A stretch of 64,000 bases of DNA from Glycine soja (GCF_004193775.1 NC_041005.1:13115865-13179864); one strand, 5' to 3'. Positions 12,904 through 23,965 are shown, counted from the first letter of the stretch. Made by a program: numbers and translations. Notes: a model not told the origin generated them from the sequence alone.

Positions 12904-15338
12904 TGCGGACCCTCAAGGCAATCCTCCATTCTCCCCCTTTTTTTCGGAGCCCCATGAATGTTATTCACTAGCGCTGTTCATGTGTCCTCCACCTTCGAGT
13001 TTTGAGTTATGTTACATGATTGCCTAAGTACGGACCCTCAAGGCAATCCTCCATTCTCCCCCTTTTTTTCGGAGCCCCATGTATGTTATTGCCTAGCGCT
13101 GTTCATGTGTCCTCCACCTTGGAGTTTGGAGCTATGTTTCATGATTGCCTAAGTGCGGACCCTCAAGGCAATCCTCCATTCTCTCCCTTTTTTTTCGGAG
13201 CCCCATGAATGTTATTGCCTAGCGCTGTTCATGTGTCCTCCACCTTCGCGTTTGGAGCTATGTTTCAGGATTGCCTAAGTGCGGACCCTCAAGGCAATCC
13301 TCCATTCTCCCCCTTTTTCGGAGCCCCATGAATGTTATTGCCTAGCGCTGTTCATGTGTCCTCCACCTTCGAGTTTTGAGTTATGTTACATGATTGCCTA
13401 AGTACGGACCCTCCAGGCAATCCTCCATTCTCCCCCTTTTTTTCGGAGCCCCATGAATGTTATTGCCTAGCGTTGTTCATGTGTCCTCCACCTTCGAGTT
13501 TGGAGCTATGTTTCATGATTGCCTAAGTGCGGACCCTCAACGCAATCCTCCATTCTCTCCCTTTTTTTTTCGGAGCCCCATGAATGTTATTGCCTAGCGC
13601 TGTTCATGTGTCCTCCACCTACGCGTTTGGAGCTATGTTTTAGGATTTGCCTAAGTGCGGACCCTCAAGGCAATCCTCCATTCTCCCCCTTTTTTTCGGA
13701 GCCCCATGTATGTTATTGCCTAGCGCTGTTCATGTGTCCTCCACCTTCGAGTTTGGAGCTATGTTTCATGATTGCCTAAGTGCGGACCCTCAAGGCAATC
13801 CTCCATTCTCTCCCTTTCTTTTTCGGAGCCCCATGAATGTTATTGACTAGCGCTGTTCATGTGTCCTCCATCTTCGAGTTTGTAGCTATGTTTCATGATT
13901 GCCTAAGTGAGGACCCTCAAGGCAATCCTCCATTCTCCCCCTTTTTATTGGAGCCCCCTGAATGTTATTGCCTAGCGTTGTTCATGTGTCCTCCACCTTC
14001 GAGTTTGGAGCTATGTTTCATGATTGCCTAATTGCGGACCCTCAAGGCAATCCTCCATTCTCCCCCTTTTTCGGAGCCCCATAAATGTTATTGCCTAGCG
14101 CTGTTCATGTGTCCTCCACCTTCGAGTTTGGAGCTATATTTCATGATTGCCTATGTGCGGACCTTCAAGGCAATCCTCCATTCTCCCCCTTTTTTTCGGA
14201 GCCCCATGAATGTTATTCACTAGCGCTGTTCATGTGTCCTCCACCTTCGAGTTTTGAGTTATGTTACATGATTGCCTAAGTACGGACCCTCAAGGCAATC
14301 CTCCATTCTCTCCCTTTTTTTCGGAGCCCCATGTATGTTATTGCCTAGCGCTGTTCATGTGTCCTCCACCTTGGAGTTTGGAGCTATGTTTCATGATTGC
14401 CTAAGTGCGGACCCTCAAGGCAATCCTCCATTCTCTCCCTTTTTTTTCGGAGCCCCATGAATGTTATTGCCTAGCGCTGTTCATGTGTCCTCCACCTTCG
14501 CGTTTGGAGCTATGTTTCAGGATTGCCTAAGTGCGGACCCTCAAGGCAATCCTCCATTCTCCCCCTTTTTCGGAGACCCATGAATGTTATTGCCTAGCGC
14601 TGTTCATGTGTCCTCCACCTTCGAGTTTTGAGTTATGTTACATGATTGCCTAAGTACGGACCCTCCAGGCAATCCTCCATTCTCCCCCTTTTTTTCGGAG
14701 CCCCATGAATGTTATTGCCTAGCGTTGTTCATGTGTCCTCCACCTTCGAGTTTGGAGCTATGTTTCATGATTGCCTAAGTGCGGACCCTCAAGGCAATCC
14801 TCCATTCTCTCCCTTTTTTTTTCGGAGCCCCATGAATGTTATTGCCTAGCGCTGTTCATGTGTCCTCCACCTACGCGTTTGGAGCTATGTTTTAGGATTT
14901 GCCTAAGTGCGGACCCTCAAGGCAATCCTCCATTCTCCCCCTTTTTTTCGGAGCCCCATGTATGTTATTGCCTAGCGCTGTTCATGTGTCCTCCACCTTC
15001 GAGTTTGGAGCTATGTTTCATGATTGCCTAAGTGCGGACCCTCAAGGCAATCCTCCATTCTCTCCCTTTCTTTTTCGGAGCCCCATGAATGTTATTGACT
15101 AGCGCTGTTCATGTGTCCTCCATCTTCGAGTTTGGAGCTATGTTTCATGATTGCCTAAGTGAGGACCCTCAAGGCAATCCTCCATTCTCCCCCTTTTTAT
15201 TGGAGCCCCCTGAATGTTATTGCCTAGCGTTGTTCATGTGTCCTCCACCTTCGAGTTTGGAGCTATGTTTCATGATTGCCTAATTGCGGACCCTCAAGGC
15301 AATCCTCCATTCTCCCAGTTTTTCGGAGCCCCATAAAT
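12530..15338 (+). repeat. Ten-monomer higher-order duplication (period 1,252 bp)
   Basis: Marker monomers recur at a constant offset of 1,252 bp: the CTTTCTTTTTCG unit at 12,550 and 13,810, the GTTATTCACTAG unit at 12,960 and 14,212, the ACCTTGGAG unit at 13,118 and 14,370, and the ACCTACGCG unit with its extra T (TTTTAGGATTTGCC) at 13,618 and 14,870. Edges are approximate. Confidence 0.85.
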
Positions 15339-15966
15339 GTTATTGCCTAGCGTTGTTCATGTGTCCTCCACCTTCGAGTTTGGAGCTATGTTTCATGATT
15401 GCCTAAGTGCGGACCCTCAAGGCAATCCTCCATTCTCTCCCTTTTTTTTTCGGAGCCCCATGAATGTTATTGCCTAGCGCTGTTCATGTGTCCTCCACCT
15501 ACGCGTTTGGAGCTATGTTTTAGGATTTGCCTAAGTGCGGACCCTCAAGGCAATCCTCCATTCTCCCCCTTTTTTTCGGAGCCCCATGTATGTTATTGCC
15601 TAGCGCTGTTCATGTGTCCTCCACCTTCGAGTTTGGAGCTATGTTTCATGATTGCCTAAGTGCGGACCCTCAAGGCAATCCTCCATTCTCTCCCTTTCTT
15701 TTTCGGAGCCCCATGAATGTTATTGACTAGCGCTGTTCATGTGTCCTCCATCTTCGAGTTTGGAGCTATGTTTCATGATTGCCTAAGTGAGGACCCTCAA
15801 GGCAATCCTCCATTCTCCCCCTTTTTATTGGAGCCCCCTGAATGTTATTGCCTAGCGTTGTTCATGTGTCCTCCACCTTCGAGTTTGGAGCTATGTTTCA
15901 TGATTGCCTAATTGCGGACCCTCAAGGAAATCCTCCATTCTCCCCCTTTTTCGGAGCCCCATAAAT
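14711..15966 (+). repeat. Five-monomer tandem duplication (period 628 bp)
   Basis: 14,711-15,338 and 15,339-15,966 carry the same sequence of variant monomers, including the rare ACCTACGCG / TTTTAGGATTTGCC unit and the GTTATTGACTAG unit. The two stretches appear identical apart from isolated positions. This event is nested on the 1,252-bp duplication, so it is younger. Confidence 0.85.
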
Positions 15967-17936
15967 GTTATTGCCTAGCGCTGTTCATGTGTCCTCCACC
16001 TTCGAGTTTGGAGCTATATTTCATGATTGCCTATGTGCGGACCCTCAAGGCAATCCTCCATTCTCCCCCTTTTTTTCGGAGCCCCATGAATGTTATTCAC
16101 TAGCGCTGTTCATGTGTCCTCCACCTTCGAGTTTTGAGTTATGTTACATGATTGCCTAAGTACGGACCCTCAAGGCAATCCTCCATTCTCCCCCTTTTTT
16201 TCGGAGCCCCATGTATGTTATTGCCTAGCGCTGTTCATGTGTCCTCCAACTTCGAGTTTGGAGCTATGTTTCATGATTGCCTAAGTGCGGACCCTCAAGG
16301 CAATCCTCCATTCTCTCCCTTTTTTTTTCGGAGCCCCATGAATGTTATTGCCTAGCGCTGTTCATGTGTCCTCCATTTTCGAGTTTGGAGCTATGTTTCA
16401 TGGTTGCCTAAGTGAGGACCCTCAAGGCAATCCTCCATTCTCCCCCTTTTTATTGGAGCCCCCTGAATGTTATTGCCTAGCGTTGTTCATGTGTCCTCCA
16501 CCTTCGAGTTTGGAGCTATGTTTCATAATTTCCTAATTGCGGACCCTCAAGGCAATCCTCCATTCTCCCCCTTTTTCGGAGCCCCATTAATGTTATTGCC
16601 TAGCGCTGTTCATGTGTCCTCCACCTTCGAGTTTTGAGTTATGTTACATGATTGCCTAAGTACGGACCCTCAAGGCAATCCTCCATTCTCCCCCTTTTTT
16701 TCGGAGCCCCATGAATGTTATTGCCTAACGTTGTTCATGTGTCCTCCACCTTCGAGTTTGGAGTTATGTTTCATGATTGCCTAAGTGCGGACCCTCAAGG
16801 CAATCCTCCATTCTCTCCTTTTTTTTTCGGAGCCCCATGAATGTTATTGCCTAGCGCTGTTCATGTGTCCTCCACCTTCGCGTTTGGAGCTATGTTTCAG
16901 GATTGCCTAAGTGCGGACCCTCAAGGCAATCCTCCATTCTCCCCCTTTTTCGGAGCCCCATGAATGTTATTGCCTAGCGCTGTTCATGTGTCCTCCACCT
17001 TCGAGTTTGTAGCTATGTTTCATGATTGCCTAAGTGCGGACCCTCAAGGCAATCCTCCATTCTCCCCCTTTTTTCGGAGCCCCATGAATGTTATTGCCTA
17101 GTGCTGTTCATGTGTCCTCCACCTTCGAGTTTGGAGCTATGTTTCATGATTGCCTAAGTGCGGACCCTCAAGGCAACCCTCCATTCTCTCCCTTTTTTCG
17201 GAGCCCCATGAATGTTATTGCCTACCGCTGTTCATGTGTCCTCCGCCTTTGATTTTGGAGCTATGTTTCATGATTGCCTAAGTGCGGACCCTCAAGGCAA
17301 TCCTCCATTCTCCCCTTTTTTTCGGAGCCCCATTAATGTTTTTGCCTAGTGTTGTTCATGTGTCCTCCACCTTCGAGTTTGGAGCTATGTTTCATGATTG
17401 CCTAAGTGCGGACCCTCAAGGCAATCCTCCATTCTCCCCCTTTTTTTTTCGTAGCCCCATGAATGTTATTGCCTAGCGCTGTTCATGTGTCCTCCACCTT
17501 CGAGTTTGGAGCTATGTTTCATGATTGCCTAAGTGCGGACCATCAAGGCAATCCTCCATTCTCCCCCTTTTTTGGAGCCCCATGAATGTTATTGCCTAGC
17601 GGTGTTCATGTGTCCTCCACCTTCGAGTTTGGAGCTATGTTTCATGATTGCCTAAGTGCGGACCCTCAAGGCAATCCTCCATTCTCCCCTTTTTTTGGAG
17701 CCCCATGAATGTTATTGCTTAGCGCTGTTCATGTGTCCTCCACCTTCGAGTTTGGAGCTATGCTTCATGATTGCCTAAGTGTGGACCCTCAATTGCAATC
17801 CTCCATTCTCCCCTTTTTTTCGGAGCCCCATGAATGTCATTGCCTAGCGTTGTTCATGTATCCTCTACCTTCGAGTTTGGAGCCATACTTCATGATTGAC
17901 TAGTGAGGACCCTCTAGTGCAATCCTCCATTCTCCA

Positions 17937-18206
17937 TGGTTTTTCATCGTCAAGTGCAGATCCTCTTGACTGGGAAATGTGATCTTTGTTATTTTCCCGA
18001 TTGATTTCTTTGCCAAACGTGTATATGTATATTATGATATTGTTGTTTTTGTTGTTGTTTGTATTTTGTTTTGTGTTGTGCAGAAAAGAAGGAGTAGAGA
18101 CGAGAGTCGTCATAGACTAGTCATGGAAAGGGCAAGACGGTCGAAATCAGTGTCTTATCTTTGCTTTCCTCTTATCTCCGATAAAAGGTAAGTAAAGAGG
18201 GGCAAC
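17937..18206 (+). other. 3' untranslated segment and polypurine tract of the left retroelement
   Basis: Non-repetitive spacer between the array and the LTR. It is T- and GT-rich and ends in a purine-rich tract (AGTAAAGAGGGGCAAC) immediately before the LTR start at 18,207. Its counterpart, inverted, is 42,589-42,860 in the complete element. The tract is the expected plus-strand priming site. Confidence 0.75.
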
Positions 18207-20051
18207 TGTCATACCCTAATTTCGTCCGGGGATTATTACTTGATAATATGCAACCTTTGATCGGCCGTTTGAGATACTTGGCATCCTTTGTTTCACAATA
18301 TGTGAAGTTCCGAGACATGCCGGAAATCAAAAGGAAGCAGGCTTACGCGATCCGTGAAATTCCGTAATGTGGCGGAAACCAAAAGGAGGTGTTGTTACGC
18401 AATCCGTGAGTTTCCGTAACTTCTTCGAAAGCTAAAAAATAGTAAATACATGATCCATAAGGATCCATAACCTTACGGAAAGAAAATAAGTATCGTTACG
18501 AAATTCGTAAAGTTTCGTAACGTTACGGAAAAAGAATCACCAAAAAAGGGAAATGGGGGGTGAACTTATCAAGATAGGGGTGTAAATAGCAATTCAAATC
18601 TAGGCCCTTCCGGAACATTTTGGAAGTTGGGTTGCTTAAGGAGGAAGCAACTGGGCGACAAGCTCCTCCACGTTTTTGAAAAATGGTTTCCGGGGCTTCC
18701 GCGGCTTCCGTAATACTTCCGTAAAATTTCCGAAAACCTTGGGTAAGCATATTCCCCTTAACATTGGTGAAAGGGAAGAGAAAAAAGATGAAAATCAAAT
18801 TCGAAAACACTTCCGTAAGGCTTCCGTAACTTTTCCGTAAAATACGAAAAGGGGGGGTGAACTTAGTAATTCGGGTGCGCTTTGAAATCTTCTTCATTAA
18901 GTCTCTGGGCGGCAAGCACCTCCTTTTTTTCTATAAATAGGGGAGGGGGGAGCTGTTTCAAAATGTTCAAGACCCCTTTGGCTATGCATTTCGGCTATTT
19001 TGGGCAAAAAACACATTTTCGTGAAGAAAAATCGAGTCGAAGTGCTTCCGTAATGCTTCCGTAAGCTATTCTGTGGAAATTCTTCATCGTTCTTCGTCGT
19101 TCTCGACCGTTCTTCAACATTCATCGTTCGTTCTTCGTTTTCTTCAGTCTTCAACGGGTAAGTACCTCAAACCGAGCTTTTCAATTCATTCTATGTACCC
19201 GTGGTGGTCCACATCTTGTTTCATGTATTTTTATTCTCATTTTCATTCGCTTTCTATATCCCCTTTTGACGTGCTTCAGTCATTTATTTAAGTCATTTCT
19301 CGCCTAATCTAAAAATAAAATAAATTTCCACCGATCATTTGAATTGTATCATCCGTTAATTTCGGTTAAAATGAATTCCGACCGTTCGGTCGTGCCGTAA
19401 CTACGTTGGAAATCAAAAAAGAGGTAAAATAATAATATAATAATAAAAAATACCTTTTAGTAAAATAAAGCGAAAAATCAATCGGACGTTTTCTCTTTGG
19501 GATTTCTCATTCTTAATTGAATTGACTAATAACTAAAGTGAAACTAAGGCTAAAATCAACTCGCCTAGTCAAGCTCGTCCACAAAAAATAGGGTTTTGAA
19601 AGTTTATCATTTCAGTTTCTTACCAAGTAAAATTGATCATTTTTAAGGTCCAATGCCTTAAAATGATCACCCTTCAAGTAAAAAGAATCACTTGATTCAC
19701 GTATAAGAAAGAACTACGTAGGTCTGATTTCCTCTTCGATAGAGGGTACGTAGGAGCAAGAGCCCCGCTTCTGTCGACCTCAAAATAAAAAGAAATAAAA
19801 GTTAAGGTAATGCAATTTCCACAATTCTAAAAAATAGGCTTTTGTCCTTCGAGACAAACGTAAGAGGTGCTAATACCTCCCTCAAGCGTAAATATAACTC
19901 CCGAACTTAGAATTTTTATTTTGACCGGTTTCCTTCGGTTTTCCCGACGTTTTCCACAAATAAATGTTGGTGGCGACTCCGCGCATCTTTCCTCCTTTGG
20001 AAAGCGCACCCGTGAGCCTCGCCTTCGCTCGCCCGCAAAAGGGCACGTTGC

Positions 20052-20055
<4 letters not shown>
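18207..20055 (+). mobile_element. 3' LTR (1,849 bp) of the left Tat/Ogre-like element
   Basis: The repeat begins TGTCATACCC after the purine tract and ends TTGCGACA. It is homologous to both LTRs at 40,987-42,588 and 55,588-57,186 read on the opposite strand, but about 250 bp longer. The U3 part (about 18,230-18,920) is packed with copies of TTCCGTAA or its complement. A TATAAATA box lies at 18,932-18,939. The downstream half contains the GGTCGACAAAAGCGGGGC-like and GGTGGCGACTCCGCGC segments typical of this family. Confidence 0.85.
18932..18939 (+). promoter_or_regulatory. TATA box of the left LTR
   Basis: TATAAATA followed by a G-rich stretch, at the same relative position as in the two LTRs of the complete element (42,083-42,090 and 56,684-56,691). 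It marks the likely U3/R start. Confidence 0.6.
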
Positions 20056-20115
<60 letters not shown>

Positions 20116-20116
20116 T
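20056..20116. repeat. (TA)n(GTAT)n microsatellite
   Basis: About 16 TA units followed by about seven GTAT units directly adjoining the retroelement LTR. The left element evidently inserted into or next to this simple repeat. Confidence 0.9.
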
Positions 20117-22387
20117 TTATAGTTTACTTCTACATAAGAAATCTATCATTGCCTAAACCTCCCTTGCAAGTTGCTCCACATTGCACATGGACTATCATGA
20201 CTGCATCCAACAATTGTACACATGTTGCATGGTGGCATCTCTTTTATTGCACCATCTAATTTTTGTCTCTTAGCAATAAAGTTATAATATTTTTATTACA
20301 TCTATTTGCATAGAACACCTCTTGTAACACATTTATTATAAACTCAAGTGAATGAAATTGAGTGTAGCAAATGCCACATTTTCTGTGTTTTTTCTTTGAC
20401 CATAAAACAAGTGCTAATCAATTTTTTTTTTCTTTTTAATTGTTCTCACTGTTGTGTATTCTTAAACTGGTAGTGTATAACTCAATTTTGTTTCTAATAA
20501 AATTTTCTATTGAATCTTACACACAAAAATTTCACATATTTATTAATTATTCTTTAAAATTAAATTAAACTAACTCTTATAATTATTTTCAATCACTTTA
20601 TCATGAATTAGAAAAATCACAATGTTACATTACACGGGTAATCATACTAATTATAAAACATTAACTATTTTATGCATTTTAAGAAAGTTGGTTAATTTAA
20701 TTTTAAACAATAAATTTGTCTGTAATTGTAATATATTTGTTAAGAAACCCTTAAATAATTAATGTATATGGAGAGAGAATATTAGTAGTGGTCTTTTAAT
20801 TCTTAAAATTAAACTCTTTCTTTTTTCAATCATAAGAGAGAGAAAGAGACAACTAGTAGCATTTATGATACATGCACTACAATAATTAAGGTTATTTTGA
20901 TAAAATATAATTCATGCAACGACCAATTAGAACAGAGTCATATGAAAATGAATACGGAAATATCTAAATAATCTCTTAAAAAAGGGGATGAAGGGACTAT
21001 AATATTCGTTGGAAAAAATATTTTCATTAAGTTTAGAAATTGTATCATCAAATACATAATTATTTTTTAGAAATATACTTTATATAATATAATATACACT
21101 CCCTCTATTTTAAAATAATAGTCTTTTCAAGTCATGCATACATATTAGAAAACATTCAATTATAAAAATTTAGACAAAAATATCCTTAGTTTTTCAACTA
21201 CTATTGGCATTAATTGTGCCACTATCTACCAATAACAAATATATTCTATCCTTTAGGCCTCGACCAACATATTTTTATGAAATTTGAGACATATTAATCT
21301 TAATTGTATCTTTTACCAACGTAAACATACCATAAAATTGAATCATGTGACATAAACATTGTTTGTGGGCTAAATTTTTAATTCAATAAGAAACAATTAA
21401 ACTTTATGATAGAATAATCAAATTCATTCTTTATGAGTACAACATGAAAATAATTTAATTTTCTATTGCAAATATTTATTTTATGATAAAATTGAAAAAT
21501 TATACATACCTCATGATCCCTGTGGGTAAACCATGAAAAATAATATATCATTTTATCCCAATTAATTATACAAATATAATATAAATTCATGTGGGATAAA
21601 ATTCATTATATAAAATATAATTAATCACAATATTATTTCTAATTCCTTATATGATCTTTAAACAACTTAATATATAATTTTAATCAAATTATAGATGTTG
21701 TGGCTAATCCATAATTAATCAAAATTATAAAGATCACTTAAACATAAAACTTAATCATATGAGAATAAATCATATTATGTATTTCAAGATCAAGATATAA
21801 TACAATGATGAATAAAATTCTCATATACAATTTCATAATTGAAACATAATATTATGCATTTGATTTCATATATATATATGCATAGAATAAATTTTTTTTT
21901 TTCAAAATATATTCATGCATAAAATAAATTAAAACTCCATAAATTGTAAAGGTAAACAAAATAAGGATATAAGATATGAAAAACAAATATATATAAAAAA
22001 CCTTCAACAATATAGTGACTTGTGCGTATTACAGTGCCTTGTTAGTCATGGGTTCAAAACCTAGTTAGCGCAAAAATGGTGCATTTTTTGGGTTTTTTTC
22101 GAGCAAAACCACTATTCAACATCTTCAACCTCTAACGGGTCATATTCGACCCATATGCAGACCCGTAACAAATGTTAGATTAAAATGTACCTTCAGCTAT
22201 TGTCACGAAAGTGTTGTCTTGTTTTGATTATTCCAAGCTCTCACGATGAGTTCAGGGACCAAATACATGTGGTATATATATAGGCATTCTACAATCAAGA
22301 ATGCATTTAGTAGTCATTACCACTCATTAGTGGTCATTACCACCCATTAGTAGGAATTCAATATTTGGCTTCTCAATTACAAAACTG
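20117..22387. other. AT-rich intergenic sequence with a dispersed repeat copy
   Basis: No gene recognised. 20,620-21,010 is homologous in the same orientation to about 37,225-37,590 (shared marks: ATAATTAAGG, AGAGAGAAAGAGAC-like and TAGTAGTG segments in the same order). At about 21,107 a CACTCCCTCTATTTTAAAATAATAG stretch resembles the ends of Stowaway-type MITEs, but no matching terminal partner was identified. The remainder is A/T runs with no supported ORF. Confidence 0.55.
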
Positions 22388-23454
22388 ATGGAGCATTTCA
22401 TTTTCCAAAATGTACAGACCAAATTATTACAAAAAAATGCTAATAGAAGGCTTAATAAATCGTTACGGAGAGAAGTGAAAACACTAGATTTATACTGGTT
22501 CACTCATATTGAGCTACATCTAATTTTCCTTTACACAATAGTAAAGGGTTCCACTAATCAAAACTTGATTATAAAACAAGTATTTTGTCCTACCACTTCT
22601 AGTTATACAAGTATTTTTACTACCACTTCTGGCACTATCTTAGACTCTCCCTGAATCTAGGAAAATCCAAGTATTGTTTAACCCTAGTCCCTCTTGGCCT
22701 TCACAAACAATAATTTGAATCAATACAAGTATTCAAACTCAATGAGTGGATAAATAGTAAGACTCAAATACAAAATAACTTTTCTTGGTAAAGGATAAAC
22801 AAATGAAAGCTTAAATCAATCGTCCAGTGATTTCAACAGAGTTTTACTTCAAAGATATTCTCGTTTTCTCGTAATGATTTTATCCTTGTGCTTTTTGGAT
22901 TAAGTCTGCCTTTTATAGACTTCATTAAGGATCTATTACGGGATTAGTGTTGAGTCCTTGAAATAATTGTTGTCTCACAAAGGGAGATGAGGCTACATGG
23001 CATTCGCTAATTCGCGAGGATATGCGCAAAAGTACAGACAACTACATGTGCTCCTTGTACTTGATGAAAGCAACCCATGAGGAATATTATGTGTAGACCC
23101 TCTATTCTCTTCCATTATGTGTTTTTCTTAAATTCAAATGTTAACAATTTCAAATAAAGAGAGGCAAAATGAAAATTCATAAAAGAGAATATGTATACTT
23201 CTTCTTTTTGTGTTGATCGATTTTGAGTGTATGTACGAAACTCATATCAACCGCACTTGAGTGTCAATAATACACAGTGCATAACACTGGCTAATGTAAA
23301 AAATTGATGCTCTTGATTTTAGCACGATGGACACTAGTTAATAATTAATAAAGTGGTTTCCTCTTTGAGTATGGACAATATAGGTAGATAGTAATTAAGT
23401 TCTTTAATAACATTGATCTTGCCCACTTGTCATAAACTCATTATTATATCAATA
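22388..23454. other. Unassigned sequence, probably retroelement LTR debris
   Basis: No coding feature. 22,470-22,700 has the look of a copia-type LTR end (TATACTGGTTCACTC followed by TTGAGCTACATC), resembling the CCCAGTTCGGTGCAACC segment in the SIRE1-like LTR near 58,800. About 23,095-23,170 is an inverted, diverged match to about 37,890-37,985 just upstream of the copia fragment at 38,020. Both point to old LTR-retrotransposon remains; neither match is strong. Confidence 0.35.
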
Positions 23455-23458
23455 ATTT

Positions 23459-23540
23459 AAACTCGTTGTTAACTTATATTCATTAATATATATATATATA
23501 TATATATATTAATTAATGAGTATAAGTTAACAACGAGTTT
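23459..23540. repeat. Inverted repeat around a TA microsatellite
   Basis: A perfect 19-bp pair (23,459-23,477 and 23,522-23,540, AAACTCGTTGTTAACTTAT and its complement) is extended inward by about ten bases with one mismatch and is closed by a (TA)n core. It can form a long hairpin. It lies just outside the 3' end of the pararetroviral insert. Confidence 0.85.
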
Positions 23541-23737
23541 AATATTTCTTAGACATCCAAAGCAGAATAAGATCAAACGGACAGATAGGAAGTAAGAATG
23601 CAGTATGATAAATGAAAATATTATCTTGAAAAATAGATATCAAGGGTACACCGGAGACCGGCTTACAAACCCCAGGTTTTCATAAACAAAGAAACCGAAG
23701 CGGCGAAGGGAGAAGAGAGAAGGATGAAAAATAGAAA

Positions 23738-23743
23738 TTTATT
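23738..23743 (-). promoter_or_regulatory. AATAAA polyadenylation signal of the pararetrovirus
   Basis: AATAAA on the minus strand about 110 bases downstream of the TATA box. In plant pararetroviruses the signal lies in the leader, so that the first passage is bypassed and the second is used, giving a terminally redundant pregenomic RNA. Confidence 0.5.
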
Positions 23744-23850
23744 GATTCTAGAAAGAAGCGCTTACAAAAATCTTGTTTCAGAGCACCTCTCTTCAGAAAC
23801 CTGAAAAATGGCTAAATGAAAGGGTACCTCACAACATACTTGAGGACTCC

Positions 23851-23965
23851 TTATATAGCCAAAAATCTAAGACCGGTAGTTTTGACCGGGACTATTTAAC
23901 TCTTTGTTACAAGACAAGTAGTTTTGACCGGGACTTTAATGGCTACAAGACAGGTAGTATTGTCC
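23851..23965 (-). promoter_or_regulatory. Pregenomic RNA promoter: TATA box and upstream direct repeats
   Basis: On the minus strand CTATATAA (23,851-23,858) is followed downstream by the leader. Upstream of it are three direct repeats of a GACnGGTAGTnTTGnCC unit on the plus strand at 23,871-23,893, 23,913-23,935 and 23,949-23,965, spaced 42 and 36 bp. Position right after the second ORF, the TATA context and repeated upstream elements fit a caulimovirus-type promoter. Activity is unknown. Confidence 0.6.

Larger units (their letters stand above)
1..17936 (+). repeat. Satellite-like tandem array, ~125-bp monomer, about 143 copies
   Basis: The unit recurs head-to-tail without spacers. Monomer length varies between about 121 and 126 bp, mostly through the length of a T-run after CTCCCCC. 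Landmarks in every unit are GTGCGGACCCTCAAGG, CCTCCATTCT, CGGAGCCCCATGAATG, TTGTTCATGTGTCCTCC, TTCGAGTTTGGAGC and TTTCATGATTGCCTAA. ATTGCCTA occurs twice per unit, suggesting an older partial internal duplication. The array runs off the left edge, and its last few monomers (about 17,700-17,936) are degenerate. The unit is not a multiple of three, so apparent 60-130 residue ORFs are chance products of the repeat. The same monomer in ~123-bp form occurs at 42,861-45,000 on the other strand. Confidence 0.97.
1..20055 (+). mobile_element. 3' part of a Tat/Ogre-like Ty3-gypsy LTR retrotransposon, carrying a giant tandem array
   Basis: The interval reads as tandem array, short 3' untranslated segment, purine-rich tract, then a long terminal repeat that starts TGTCATACCC and ends TTGCGACA. 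The same order (array, spacer, purine tract, LTR with the same termini) occurs on the minus strand in the complete element at 40,987-57,186, which gives the orientation and shows that the array sits in the element's 3' region. No gag or pol is visible because the window begins inside the array. Assignment to the Tat/Ogre group rests on the tRNA-Arg primer site and gag of the sister copy. The five bases after the LTR are TATAT, within a TA microsatellite, a possible target duplication whose partner is outside the window. Confidence 0.75.

Noticed and set aside
1..17936. Dozens of 60-130 codon ORFs with recurring MLLPSAVHVSSTFEF-type peptides
   Set aside because: They are the 125-bp monomer read in shifting frames; the unit is not a multiple of three, lengths track the repeat, and there is no start context or conserved protein. 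Not genes.
1..17936. Regular repeat spacing reminiscent of a CRISPR array
   Set aside because: Monomers are contiguous and the whole unit repeats, with no unique spacers and no cas genes; the setting is a plant nuclear genome.
1..17936. Soybean centromeric satellite (91/92-bp CentGm type)
   Set aside because: Monomer length is ~125 bp and the unit also occurs inside a retroelement 3' region. Identity with the 120-bp STR120 family cannot be decided without a database comparison.
18523..20259. ORFs within the left LTR, such as 18,523-18,915 minus and 19,867-20,259 plus
   Set aside because: They lie in LTR sequence shared by three copies, encode no domain, and the second runs into the TA microsatellite.
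22030..22075. tRNA-like box (GGGTTCAAAACC) suggesting a tRNA or SINE
   Set aside because: Only a B-box-like stretch is present; no A box at the right distance, no acceptor stem and no SINE tail were found.
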